Made by a program: the position numbers and the translations under genes. Source: Shewanella sp. UCD-KL12 (GTDB lineage: Bacteria > Pseudomonadota > Gammaproteobacteria > Enterobacterales > Shewanellaceae). Taken from it: DNA of 64,000 bases. Shown in pieces: positions 11,171-20,033 of the stretch. Position 1 is the first letter of the stretch, and the number at the start of each line of letters is the position of its first letter. A model generated the notes under the pieces. It was not told where the DNA came from, ran no database searches, and saw only the letters and a list, made by a program, of their open reading frames with translations. The stretch spans positions 158,666 to 222,665 of the forward strand of contig NZ_MPHJ01000008.1 in assembly GCF_001957125.1 (NCBI RefSeq), written 5' to 3'.

Positions 11171-11434
11171 ATGGATATGCAAATTCCACCAAGTAATGTA
11201 TCAGGTCTTGCTGGCTTACAGAGTGCTCAATCTGGTCTGACTCAAGCGACGATTGATATCGCTAAGCCTGCAGATACTAATCTGCAAACCGATGAAGCAA
11301 GAGCTGTTGAGCAGCCAGATAAAACTCAGGCTTTAGTTTCAGCCATTGAAGCAGAGCAGCAAGGTGAGGCTGCTGTTGAAGTGCTGGAAGCATCATCTGA
11401 AACAATTGGTACAATAATAGATTTAGAGGTGTAG
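11171..11434 (+). CDS. Small unknown protein paired with a SprA-type metalloprotease
   Basis: An 87-residue acidic, alanine- and glutamine-rich protein with no cysteine and no membrane span. The N-terminus (LAGLQSAQSGLTQA) is predicted amphipathic helix. The layout loosely recalls small YjfB-type putative motility proteins, but I cannot assign it. TTGGAGC lies upstream of the ATG. Its stop is five bases before the next start, so the two genes are almost certainly co-transcribed. Confidence 0.7.
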   Translation: MDMQIPPSNVSGLAGLQSAQSGLTQATIDIAKPADTNLQTDEARAVEQPDKTQALVSAIEAEQQGEAAVEVLEASSETIGTIIDLEV

Positions 11435-11439
11435 TCACT

Positions 11440-12771
11440 ATGTTAGGCGTAAATGCTTCGCCTGACATTCAAGTTGTGCCAAGCAGCTCGTCGTCGAAGC
11501 TTTCCAGCAAGGGAAAAGAGACAAGTGGGAGCGCTGTGCCGACGAAGCAGGCTTCTGTCAATCCACTTGTCAGTCAAGCTATTAACCATGCCTCCAGTCA
11601 ATCTGTAACTCCCCGTTCGGGCGCATCTACTGAAGTTACTTCGGCTGATAGCACTAATCAGGCACCATTAAGTAGTCACCTCAGTATTAACCACAATGCT
11701 GCACTTAAATCGACTGAATCGTTGAATTTACCTTCTCACCTTTCATCCTCCACATCACCAACCAATGGCGTTAATGCCAGTAGCTTAATGAAGGGGTCAA
11801 CGGGGGGAGAGCCTGTTACTTTCAGCTTAAACTTGGGGCCTTTGACAGTTTCCGGTTTGGTCAATACAGCCCCTTCTCGCACTACAAGTGGCGCTGAGCT
11901 AGGCTTAGGTTTAGATAATCCCCAAAATCCTTTTTTTCAAGAGCCATTTGATAATGCAAATCAGCAAAACGGCTTTGACTCTCAAACTCAAACTGCGATA
12001 AAAGGACAAGGTGACGTAAAGCCAGATAACCCTGCTAAAGAAGCCAAGCAAACTGAAGATGAGCCCCCTGTTATTTTTACCCATAACCTTAATCCTGTAG
12101 ATGAAGGTGATGATCAAGATAGCGAAGCGCAAGCAGCCATAGAAAAGCAAATACTTGCAGAGCTTTCAAGCAGAGATTCTGAAGTCAAGGCTCACGAGCA
12201 AGCGCATTCTACAGTGGGTGGACATCTTGCTCAAAGTCCGCAATTTACTTACGAGCAGGGGAGCGATGGGCGACGTTATGCTGTCGATGGTGAAGTGCAA
12301 ATTGATATTGCTACTGTGCCAGGCGATCCCTTAGCGACAGTAAATAAAATGAAACAGGTTTACGCGGCAGCTATGGCACCTACCAATCCCTCAATGGCGG
12401 ATATACGTGTTGCATCTGAAGCGCTAAAGAAAATGAATGAAGCGAAAGCTCAGCTGGTTGAACAGCGCCAGGAAAAAGCACTCACACCGAGTGAGATGGC
12501 CCCCTTAATTGGGGCTGAGAATGCCATTAACGGTGTGGTCTTTCCTGAACCTCATCGGCCGATAGTGTCTGGAGAGGTGAAGGAGAACGGTAGCATTTCA
12601 CCTCACTTAGTCGATTCGCCCTCTGCAATCGATGATATTGATCAACTCACACCGACTGTAGAGCAAATAAATAAGCAGTTACAACATACAGTACCTACTG
12701 ATAAACCTGTGCTCAGTACTGTAAGCCTCAGCTTTTCGCCTGAAGTGATTGCACAAAGATATTCAGCCTAA
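11440..12771 (+). CDS. SprA-related putative metalloprotease (CJM1_0395-like family)
   Basis: A 443-residue protein. The first 240 residues are low-complexity and rich in Ser, Asn, Gln and Pro. The conserved domain spans about 240-350: SSRDSEVKAHEQAHSTVGG contains a zinc-protease-like HExxH (HEQAH), followed by YAVDGEVQIDIATVPGDP and a helical segment with KMKQVYAAAMAP. This matches the SprA-related family, annotated as putative metalloproteases. Proteolysis has not been shown for most members, so activity is inferred from HExxH. No signal peptide is visible. It follows the 87-residue gene closely. Confidence 0.85.
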   Translation: MLGVNASPDIQVVPSSSSSKLSSKGKETSGSAVPTKQASVNPLVSQAINHASSQSVTPRSGASTEVTSADSTNQAPLSSHLSINHNAALKSTESLNLPSHLSSSTSPTNGVNASSLMKGSTGGEPVTFSLNLGPLTVSGLVNTAPSRTTSGAELGLGLDNPQNPFFQEPFDNANQQNGFDSQTQTAIKGQGDVKPDNPAKEAKQTEDEPPVIFTHNLNPVDEGDDQDSEAQAAIEKQILAELSSRDSEVKAHEQAHSTVGGHLAQSPQFTYEQGSDGRRYAVDGEVQIDIATVPGDPLATVNKMKQVYAAAMAPTNPSMADIRVASEALKKMNEAKAQLVEQRQEKALTPSEMAPLIGAENAINGVVFPEPHRPIVSGEVKENGSISPHLVDSPSAIDDIDQLTPTVEQINKQLQHTVPTDKPVLSTVSLSFSPEVIAQRYSA

Positions 12772-12790
12772 AGCCATCAATAATTGCACT

Positions 12791-12911
12791 AATATCAACC
12801 AGCATACTCAAGTGGTCAACCGAGCGCCTGAAAGGCAAGCTTTAGCACTGCTGGTGCGGTGCCTCAAGCTTAACTCTCGCAGGCGGACATATCTTTATGC
12901 TTGCTGATATC
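12791..12911. mobile_element. Short, degenerate copy of the ATACCAATC-type inverted-repeat element (copy A)
   Basis: The left end ATATCAACCAGCATA and the reverse complement of the right end (ATATCAGCAAGCATA) form imperfect terminal inverted repeats about 120 bases apart. The interior string GCGCCTGAAAGGC followed by CTGGTGCGGTG, and ATCTTTATGC next to the right end, are shared with the longer copy at 50441. It is non-coding and sits between the convergent stops of the SprA-type gene and the DUF3541-like gene. Confidence 0.7.
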
Positions 12912-12919
12912 ACTAAATC

Positions 12920-14020
12920 CTACTGCTTCGGAGAAACTTGTTTCGGTAGGTACTTCTTGGTTGCTTTCAACTCTGTAAAGTACGGGCCTTTATGCAATTT
13001 TTCTGGCCACTTAAGCAGCATCATTGCAAGTACATTTCGGTGCTCACCGAGTGCAAGCGCTGGGTTACCCATAGGCGAAGGTATAAATTGCACCTCTTCA
13101 TCGAACGCATTAACAATGTGAGCTTGTGTTTTAGCGACGACTGGGTGATTTGATAAACCAGCTAAATGAAAACTGATCCCCACTTCAGCAATAATATCAT
13201 CAGTGGCATCTTTTAAGATCCTATCAATATTGTTATCGAAATAGCCTAGAATCCATGCGAACTCTTTAGGATCTACATTATGCTGATAATACTCACTTGC
13301 GGCAAAAATGAAGTGCGTCATTCCATATAACTTATTACGGTATTGTTTTTTATCTAACTCTTCATCTTTAGTTTCGGGGTAGGTTTTTATAAATGCCTGT
13401 TTATATTCATTAATATAATCACCAACACCTATCTGTTTTGCCCAGTAAGCGTAATTGATTAATTGTGCAGCCCATGACTCTATCATTGCAGGATCAGTTA
13501 AGCCTGTTTCTAAGTCCGCTTTTTTCAGTGCTGAAATAAGCTTGTCATTACAGGGACCTGTTAGGCCAAACTCATCAATTCTGCTTGAAAATCTAAGTAA
13601 GACATCGGTATAAAATAGAAACTCTGGAAAAGGTTTTAGTGCTTTCTTTCTCGCTTTAGCTCTAGGCCCTTTACCAAGTACTGAAATAGCTTTTTTAGCT
13701 TCACTCGTTATAAAGCCAGGCTCATCAAGTGAGCAAGCGTAAAAAGCTTGAGACTCTGTTACTGCATAGAGATCGACAAGGGCTGCATTAGCGTATTTCT
13801 CATCACCCGTCATTCGATATAATCGGATACCATAATGCCCTTGGATCCTCGGAGGCAATTGATATAGGTGCGCCTCTAGATTCTTTTGTATTCCTGTATA
13901 AACATACTCTTTTTGAGCTTGGTCTACCTCTTTAACAGCGCTCACTGCATTAAGGCTGAGTAGCGCAAGTGACAGTGTACTGATCTTGAGAATGTTTTTC
14001 CGAATAAGAAAAGTCATCAT
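12920..14020 (-). CDS. Exported DUF3541-like protein
   Basis: A 366-residue protein with a signal peptide (hydrophobic core LKISTLSLALLSLNAVSA). The mature part is helical and largely polar, with motifs such as YGIRLYRMTGDEKYA, YACSLDEPGF and GLTGPCND. I place it tentatively in the DUF3541 group of exported gammaproteobacterial proteins of unknown function. AAAGGAT precedes the start. The start lies about 70 bases inside the end of the upstream peptidase-like gene, so translation is probably coupled. It is the last gene of the ATP-grasp operon. Confidence 0.75.
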   Translation of the reverse strand: MMTFLIRKNILKISTLSLALLSLNAVSAVKEVDQAQKEYVYTGIQKNLEAHLYQLPPRIQGHYGIRLYRMTGDEKYANAALVDLYAVTESQAFYACSLDEPGFITSEAKKAISVLGKGPRAKARKKALKPFPEFLFYTDVLLRFSSRIDEFGLTGPCNDKLISALKKADLETGLTDPAMIESWAAQLINYAYWAKQIGVGDYINEYKQAFIKTYPETKDEELDKKQYRNKLYGMTHFIFAASEYYQHNVDPKEFAWILGYFDNNIDRILKDATDDIIAEVGISFHLAGLSNHPVVAKTQAHIVNAFDEEVQFIPSPMGNPALALGEHRNVLAMMLLKWPEKLHKGPYFTELKATKKYLPKQVSPKQ

Positions 14021-15725
14021 GTATCCTTTTTATAAGAGAACTGGCGTCAACCGGATCACCGATTAATGCCCTAAGCCTTTGGTCTAATGGTAAAGATTCT
14101 TCGTTAATTAGAAGCGTATTGTACACACTGCGCGGGTTTTTACAGCGTTTGGTCATTTTATAAATATAGTTTGCCAGCGAATCCTGCCATAACTCTTGGT
14201 AGTAGAGGGGACCTGAGCTGACAAGAGCATAAAAATTATAGGGATAATCTTCTACGTTATCCCACGTCCCGTTAAATGATTTTGTAAATTCCTCGCTTAA
14301 ATCCTCATAGGGCCTATGGATTGGACTTGAATAAAAGTTAAGCGCAACCTTTGCTCTAAAAACCTTTTGCTGTTTAGAAAATTTGTCCATTAATGATTCA
14401 CGGCTAGCGTGTTCACGTGGCAATAATATTCCATCAGAGAGATATAAGCTTAGCCAACGCTGGCCAAGCGTACTGGAGTCGATTGTTTCACCTAATGTAT
14501 TAACCAGATAATAGTGACTACTGCCAGACAGTGAAGTGAGGGCTAAAGCATAAGCTTCAATAACTGATAGCTTATGAGAAAAACGGTTAATTTCCTCTTT
14601 TAAATTAAGTTGAACTTGACCAAATTGCCTACCTAAAACGGGTGACTTTAGCGTGTAGCTTCGGGACTGTTTAGCCTGCTTTATATAAATATCTCCGAGT
14701 AATCGGCCGTTTAGCCAGACTCTATGGGTGCTGCTCGAGATGTGCTCAAACTTAAAGCCTAAAGTTTGTGCCCTTAGTTCAATTTGCGCTTGTAAGGTAG
14801 CAATATCGGTCTTTGCTATCGGTGTCTTAGCTGAGTTTGCAAGCTGCTGACCAAATTGCCAAGGAGGCGTGGCTATCAAAGAGGTTTGTGTTTGTAAAAA
14901 CTGCTTAACCAATGCTGTTGAGGAGAGTAGCTGATCCTTTAGGGCAAAGCTTGAGTAGTCATCAAAGCCACTTTGTAAGGCTTGTTGATTTTTGAGTTGT
15001 TTTACTCGCTGTAGAGCCCCACGATTTTTCTGTGCGGCTCGCCCTTGATAAGCTTGCCATACCAGTTTTTGGCATACGGGATCATTTTGAAGAATGAGAT
15101 AATTAGCAATATTGATATTGAAGTTGTCTTGTTCGGCAGCTTGGTTAGTGCCGGCATCACTTACATTAGCTAGTTGGCAGTTGTTTGAGTGAAATGTTAA
15201 GGCCAGTTGCTGATCTCTAAGCCCTTTTTTGATACTAGCTTGAGCAGTATGCAGTCGTGACTTCTCCTTAATCGCAAGGTGAGTGGTTTGAATATACTTC
15301 AACCTAGTTGCAAGTAGAGTCAGTTCCTGATCAGCGTCGTCATGATTTTCTACCCCTGCAATCAGTTCAGTAAGCCAAGGTGAATTAATGGTTTCAGCCA
15401 TTAAATCAGCTAAGTGAAGTTGACACTGAAGTAAGTGTTCTTGATAAAGGGCTGGTAGTGGGTATTTTTTATAATATGCCAGCCTATCTTTGATGTTGAA
15501 TAGACTTAATAAAGACGCTTCGAATGTATCGGCTTTAACACGTTCATTGCTAACTTCTTCAGGCAGAGTTTGGCTGTACGTAGACGCAAGGTTGTTTTTA
15601 AACACGGGAGCTTGCAACTGCAGGCATTGCTCAATCAGCAAAGGAAGAGGAGAGGCGGCAAAAGCCGCCGAACTTGAAAAAGTGAGACTAAAGCTGAGCG
15701 CTATGAGAAAAATGCTTTTTCGCAT
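13950..15725 (-). CDS. Exported M3-peptidase-like protein lacking the HExxH site
   Basis: About 591 residues with a signal peptide (RKSIFLIALSFSLTFSSSAAFA). The middle segment (NRGALQRVKQL..QALQSGFDDYSSFAL..LVKQFL) resembles the start of the M3 oligopeptidase catalytic domain, and the C-terminal part (FYALVSSGPLYYQELWQDSLA, then RALIGDPVDASSLI) resembles the M3 tail. Where M3 enzymes have HEFGH, this protein reads VIEAYALALTSLSGSSHYY, with no HExxH. It therefore looks like a non-catalytic relative; this is by eye and needs a profile search. The frame opens at 15740; the ATG at 15725 gives a cleaner signal peptide. It overlaps the upstream ATP-grasp gene by 38 bases. Confidence 0.7.
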   Translation of the reverse strand: MRKSIFLIALSFSLTFSSSAAFAASPLPLLIEQCLQLQAPVFKNNLASTYSQTLPEEVSNERVKADTFEASLLSLFNIKDRLAYYKKYPLPALYQEHLLQCQLHLADLMAETINSPWLTELIAGVENHDDADQELTLLATRLKYIQTTHLAIKEKSRLHTAQASIKKGLRDQQLALTFHSNNCQLANVSDAGTNQAAEQDNFNINIANYLILQNDPVCQKLVWQAYQGRAAQKNRGALQRVKQLKNQQALQSGFDDYSSFALKDQLLSSTALVKQFLQTQTSLIATPPWQFGQQLANSAKTPIAKTDIATLQAQIELRAQTLGFKFEHISSSTHRVWLNGRLLGDIYIKQAKQSRSYTLKSPVLGRQFGQVQLNLKEEINRFSHKLSVIEAYALALTSLSGSSHYYLVNTLGETIDSSTLGQRWLSLYLSDGILLPREHASRESLMDKFSKQQKVFRAKVALNFYSSPIHRPYEDLSEEFTKSFNGTWDNVEDYPYNFYALVSSGPLYYQELWQDSLANYIYKMTKRCKNPRSVYNTLLINEESLPLDQRLRALIGDPVDASSLIKRIHDDFSYSEKHSQDQYTVTCATQP

Positions 15726-16653
15726 ATTCAACACGCTCATCCACAGACATATTATGGTTACCTAAGCTATCAACATGGTCAAGATAGGGAAGAATTCCAC
15801 GGCCGTTAGCTATTTGAATAGCCAAACCTGGACGGGCATTGAGTTCAAGTAAAAGGGGACCTTTTACTTTATCTAGCACCATGTCAGTTCCTAAGTATCC
15901 CATTTCACTCATTTCATAAGCTTTAGATGCTGTATGAAGTAAGAAATCCCATTGAGGAACTTGAATGTCAATCAACACTTTATTGGTGTCTGGGTGAACA
16001 TCAACAGGGGTATCAAACTGAACTGCGTGTAATCCTTTACCTGAGCCGATATCAACGCCAACACCAACTGCACCTTGGTGTAGGTTTGCCTTACCATCAG
16101 AGGCCGCAGTAGAGAGTCTTAGCATTCCCATTACTGGGAAACCTTTATAAACAATCAGGCGAATATCGGGTACACCTTCATAGGAATAGCCATCAAAGAC
16201 AGGATCAAATTGAATGAGTCCTTCAACAATAGCTACATCCTGATTACCACCTAATGAAAAAAGACCACTTAGCACATTGGAAACATGTCTGTAGACATCA
16301 GATGGAGTGACCTCTTGTCCGTTGGGCTTATAGTAACGGCCAGCTTCAACTTTGGTGATCACTAAGATCCCTTTACCACCAGAGCCCTTTGATGGCTTAA
16401 TGACAAAGCCATCTTCATTCGCTACCATTTCTGGTATCTCTTCAATCTCGTGTTGTTCTCGAACGACACCGATCAGAGCTGGCACTGCAATATCATTGGC
16501 TAATGCCAGTTGCTTAGTGGTTAACTTATCATCGACCCGCTTATAAAACTTCCTTGGATTATAGCGGCCGATATAGTCAATATTACGTTTATTCATACAC
16601 AGCACACCATTGTTGCGCAGTGCAGAAGGCTTAGCGAAGGAGAGTCTCATCAT
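15688..16653 (-). CDS. RimK-like ATP-grasp ligase (alpha-L-glutamate ligase-like)
   Basis: A 321-residue ATP-grasp protein with the nucleotide-binding lysine loop FVIKPSKGSGGKGI, the RLIVYKGFPVMGMLRLS strand, and the metal-binding end LLLELNARPGLAIQIAN. RimK-like members ligate amino acids, often glutamate, to a peptide or protein. Together with the transglutaminase-like 7TM and aspartyl-protease genes upstream it forms a conserved trio that has been described computationally as a probable peptide-modification system. Substrate is unknown. Its ATG overlaps the stop of the 7TM gene by one base (TAATG). Confidence 0.9.
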   Translation of the reverse strand: MMRLSFAKPSALRNNGVLCMNKRNIDYIGRYNPRKFYKRVDDKLTTKQLALANDIAVPALIGVVREQHEIEEIPEMVANEDGFVIKPSKGSGGKGILVITKVEAGRYYKPNGQEVTPSDVYRHVSNVLSGLFSLGGNQDVAIVEGLIQFDPVFDGYSYEGVPDIRLIVYKGFPVMGMLRLSTAASDGKANLHQGAVGVGVDIGSGKGLHAVQFDTPVDVHPDTNKVLIDIQVPQWDFLLHTASKAYEMSEMGYLGTDMVLDKVKGPLLLELNARPGLAIQIANGRGILPYLDHVDSLGNHNMSVDERVEYAKKHFSHSAQL

Positions 16654-18158
16654 TACTCTCCAGCCAAAGGTTTGAATCGTCTAAGCTCTAATAAACGGTA
16701 GCCAGTATATTGGCCTAGTAAAAGCACGACAGCTAAAATCACTAAATGGATGCCTAGGAAGTTAAATACCCAATGTTGAACCCAGCTTGCGCTCATCGCT
16801 AAATAGGCGAGTGTTGCGACGAATAGACTACCACCACCTTGTAATACAACCTCTTTAGGGCCTTCCTCTTCCCAAAGAATTGACATTCTTTCGATGGTCC
16901 ATGCAAGGATGATCATAGGGAAGAAAGTGATCGTTAAGCCTTCACTCAAGCCAAATTTGTAGGAGAGTAGCGTGAATAAGCCTATGATGCCAATTACCAC
17001 AATAATGACTGCCGATATTCGTGATATGAGCAATAAGTTAAGATCTGAGAGGTAAGCGCGGATCATCAAACCACAGGCAACGATTAGGATAAACCCAATC
17101 AAGCCAGTCAGCAGGGTAGTTTGTATAAAAGCCAATGCTATTAATACCGGCATAAAGGTACCTGAGGTTTTTAAGCCCACGATAACCCTTAAAAATACCA
17201 CCATTAATACGCCAATCGGAATTAACAAGATCCCCTTAAAAAGTGACTGCTCTTCAAGAGGAAGCTGATAGAGAGAGAAATCCAATGTGCCTTGATTTTT
17301 CATAACATCAAGAGAGGTCGCTAATGCAGAGCGAGTATCTTGCAGCATTGAAAAATTAACTTGAGAGTTAATGCCACCAATAACATCTAAAGTTGATTTA
17401 CCTGAGCGATCCCATAAAAGTAAGTTATCTGGTCGGCCTTGGCTACCGTCTGCTGGATTAAATAGATGCCATTCCCCTTCATTATAAACTTCCACAAAAG
17501 TCGTTAACTGCTGTCTACGGCGTTGATCTTCTAGATATAGCGCGCTAACTTCTTGGGCAGGTATTCCCTTATTATTGAGCATACGCACAAAGAGTCTTGC
17601 CGCCGAATTTGTGCTCAATAGTAGCTCTATGTTCTGGCTACGCTCTTCGGCATTAAGTGCTTTGTTTAATTGCTGAGCAAATGAAAGATTTGTCGCGCTT
17701 TTAGCCCAAACCTCTGCAATAGCTTGCTCTGCTGCAACTTTTTCAGCTGCTGGCCAGATATAAGGGGCGGCTGCTATAGGCGACTCGTCAGCTTCAATAG
17801 TCGTAATACCAGTAGGGATCAAGGTTACCTTGTAATAGAGGTCTTGCTGCCCTTGAGCCTGACGTACAGACCATATAGCGCGACGATTTTGTGGGTCATC
17901 TGAAATAGTTAGCCCATAACCTGGTGATGTCGCATTTTCGACTAACACCTCAAAAGCAGGATCGTTGGGTAGTGCGAAAGAGACCTCTGTCGGCTCGCCT
18001 GTTCCTTGGAATCTGACTTTTGCATCAACGGCCCAAGATTGTACTTGCTTGCCTGGTAAGAAAGGAACTTTGTGTTCTATTCCACGGTAAACACTAGCTG
18101 CTATACCTGAAATAAAGAGTAGGGCAACCAATATGTAAAAAGGCTTCTTAGAATGCAT
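16653..18158 (-). CDS. Inactive transglutaminase-like protein with C-terminal 7TM domain
   Basis: A 501-residue inner-membrane protein. An N-terminal signal anchor is followed by a periplasmic transglutaminase-like domain (about 40-300), then about seven membrane spans to the C-terminus (LFKGILLIPIGVLMVVFLRV onward). In the transglutaminase fold the nucleophile cysteine should sit before the helix leading to GIPAQEVSALYL, but the segment reads STNSAARLFVRML with no Cys, as expected for the inactive family. It may bind rather than cross-link its peptide partner. Thirteen bases separate it from the upstream lipoprotein gene. Confidence 0.9.
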   Translation of the reverse strand: MHSKKPFYILVALLFISGIAASVYRGIEHKVPFLPGKQVQSWAVDAKVRFQGTGEPTEVSFALPNDPAFEVLVENATSPGYGLTISDDPQNRRAIWSVRQAQGQQDLYYKVTLIPTGITTIEADESPIAAAPYIWPAAEKVAAEQAIAEVWAKSATNLSFAQQLNKALNAEERSQNIELLLSTNSAARLFVRMLNNKGIPAQEVSALYLEDQRRRQQLTTFVEVYNEGEWHLFNPADGSQGRPDNLLLWDRSGKSTLDVIGGINSQVNFSMLQDTRSALATSLDVMKNQGTLDFSLYQLPLEEQSLFKGILLIPIGVLMVVFLRVIVGLKTSGTFMPVLIALAFIQTTLLTGLIGFILIVACGLMIRAYLSDLNLLLISRISAVIIVVIGIIGLFTLLSYKFGLSEGLTITFFPMIILAWTIERMSILWEEEGPKEVVLQGGGSLFVATLAYLAMSASWVQHWVFNFLGIHLVILAVVLLLGQYTGYRLLELRRFKPLAGE

Positions 18159-18170
18159 TAACTAAATTTC

Positions 18171-18914
18171 CTATTTTTTTTCGACTGTTGGAGTCGATTT
18201 TTTTCCATGGATAAACGTTTGTCCAACATCGACAACTGCAATGTCTTGCATAAACTTACGACCTAACAATAACGGAAAGTCGAGGTGGCTTCGGTCAACA
18301 AGGTTGAGGTCTGTTTCGGCCTTATATTTACCTATCTGTAGGTGTGCATGTATGACAGGTCGACGATCACTCTTTTCATCAGCATCTTGTTTAATACGTA
18401 CAAAGCGCTCAACTTTAGACTCAAATGTTTCAGCAGGGGCTTTTTCACCTTGGGTGAAGACGTCAAAACGTACCCATTGTTTACCATCACGTTCAAACAA
18501 AATAATGTTGCGAGCATCTAAAGACGATGATTCTGCGCCAGTATCGATACGTGTTTTAAAGCTAGATTTTATCTCTTCGATAAACACATGCTCTGTTGCA
18601 CCGAGTATTATCTTTCCGCCTAATGGTGAAGGAGGGCAATCAAGCGCTACAGGGATGGGTTGTTCTTCTGGTTTTAGTTCAAGTGTTGCAAGTTGAGCTT
18701 TTAAATCGGTAAGTTGGGCTGATAGTTCATTAAAGCTAGCATTCTGAGCTCGCTTATTTTCATCTATAGCAGTGAGGAGGCTCGCTTGCTGATTATTTAG
18801 GCCTGTTTCAAGTGCTGCTGCATCAATTGGCTGGGGTAAATCTTCAGTTTTTGTCGTTGTTGCGCAACCTGCTACTGTAAGAATTGCAGCGACACAAAAT
18901 ATCTGCTTAAACAT
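18171..18914 (-). CDS. Lipoprotein with retropepsin-like protease domain (RimB / Zn_protease family)
   Basis: The protein has a lipoprotein signal with lipobox TVAGC, a coiled-coil-prone stretch (about 45-85), and a C-terminal domain with the aspartyl-protease-like motif RIDTGAESSSLDA and the family segment FPLLLGRKFMQDIAVVDVG. Members are called ATP-dependent zinc proteases or RimB; the fold is retropepsin-like. It probably trims or releases what the ATP-grasp ligase builds, at the membrane surface. The frame opens at 18926, but GGGAAG directly precedes the ATG at 18914, so that start is used. It is the first gene of the five-gene operon. Confidence 0.88.
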   Translation of the reverse strand: MFKQIFCVAAILTVAGCATTTKTEDLPQPIDAAALETGLNNQQASLLTAIDENKRAQNASFNELSAQLTDLKAQLATLELKPEEQPIPVALDCPPSPLGGKIILGATEHVFIEEIKSSFKTRIDTGAESSSLDARNIILFERDGKQWVRFDVFTQGEKAPAETFESKVERFVRIKQDADEKSDRRPVIHAHLQIGKYKAETDLNLVDRSHLDFPLLLGRKFMQDIAVVDVGQTFIHGKKSTPTVEKK

Positions 18915-18944
18915 AGTGCTTCCCATTACTATTTTATTTATATC

Positions 18945-18980
18945 TCGTTCATCTCTAACACTGAGTTTGTAGATGAACGA
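18945..18980. promoter_or_regulatory. Perfect 10-bp inverted repeat in the leader of the ATP-grasp operon
   Basis: TCGTTCATCT and AGATGAACGA pair perfectly around a 16-base loop. It lies between the stop of cmoB and the lipoprotein start, both on the minus strand. Without a U-tract it is more likely an operator or leader structure than a terminator. Confidence 0.5.
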
Positions 18981-18989
18981 TCGTTAAAT

Positions 18990-19994
18990 TTAAACTAAAT
19001 CTTTATTTGGCTGGTTTTTGGTTGCGATAAATGTCGCACGTTTAGGTGCTGGATAACCTTCGACCGTCAAATCAATATTGCTAGGATCAAGGTAGTCAAC
19101 TAAAGACTCATTTGGCATCCAATCCGTACTGCGTTGCTCAGCCAATGACGTTACGTCAACATCGACACAGCGTACATCGATAAAGTCAGCTTTTTTCAAC
19201 CAAGCCTCTAGCGCAGCCGCAGATGGAAGAAACCATACATTATTCATCTTGCCATATCTATCTCCAGGGACAAGAACAGTATTTTCATCACCATCAATGA
19301 CTAATGTTTCTAAAACTAGTTCACCACCTGTTCGCAATTGATCTCTAAGCTGTAACAAATGATCAATAGGTGATCTTCTATGGTAAAGAACACCCATAGA
19401 AAACACTGTATCAAAAGCATCTAATGGAGGTAGCTCTTCGATGCCCAGTGGTAGCAAATGTACAGGGTGTTGATCGCCTGCAATACGTTTTATTGCTTCA
19501 AATTGACACAAAAATAGCGTGCTAGGGTCGATACCTACAACATGTTTTGCCCCCTCGCCGAGCATTCGCCACATGTGGTAACCGCTCCCGCAGCCAACAT
19601 CTAACACAGTACGATTGGCTAAAGGTGATAGGTGAGGTAAAACTCGTTCCCACTTCCAATCTGAACGCCATTCAGTATCGATGTCGATACCGTGAACAGA
19701 AAAAGGGCCTTTTCTCCATGGCATAAAAATACGAAGTAGATTTTCTAACTTCTCTTTTTCTCCAGCAGTTAACTGAGACCCAGAGCCAATTGTGACACTG
19801 TTTGTTAGCTCAAGTGTATCAGGCGTTGGGTAGTGTAATTTGTTAAGCACTTTTTCCCATTTAGGTAAGCTGCCATGTTTGTGCTCACGTTGCCACTGGC
19901 CAAGAATGGCTGGTAAAGTTTCAAGCCAATGCTGTAAGCTTGAATCAGCAATCTGTTTGTAAAAAGAGCTGAAGCTAATCAATGTATTTATCAC
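18990..19994 (-). CDS. cmoB: tRNA uridine-34 carboxymethyltransferase CmoB
   Basis: CmoB transfers the carboxymethyl group of carboxy-SAM to 5-hydroxyuridine-34, giving cmo5U in wobble positions. The 334-residue product matches throughout: [14 protein letters not shown] near the N-terminus, [20 protein letters not shown], the SAM-binding [19 protein letters not shown], and [15 protein letters not shown]. It lies 39 bases downstream of cmoA, whose product supplies its cofactor. Confidence 0.97.
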   Translation of the reverse strand: MINTLISFSSFYKQIADSSLQHWLETLPAILGQWQREHKHGSLPKWEKVLNKLHYPTPDTLELTNSVTIGSGSQLTAGEKEKLENLLRIFMPWRKGPFSVHGIDIDTEWRSDWKWERVLPHLSPLANRTVLDVGCGSGYHMWRMLGEGAKHVVGIDPSTLFLCQFEAIKRIAGDQHPVHLLPLGIEELPPLDAFDTVFSMGVLYHRRSPIDHLLQLRDQLRTGGELVLETLVIDGDENTVLVPGDRYGKMNNVWFLPSAAALEAWLKKADFIDVRCVDVDVTSLAEQRSTDWMPNESLVDYLDPSNIDLTVEGYPAPKRATFIATKNQPNKDLV

Positions 19995-20033
19995 CTTTTA
20001 ATACGACTAATAAGTCGGGATATATTGTTTAAA

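Noticed and set aside
11911..12150. 79-codon minus-strand frame inside the SprA-type gene
   Set aside because: Shadow of a low-complexity coding region with no start signal.
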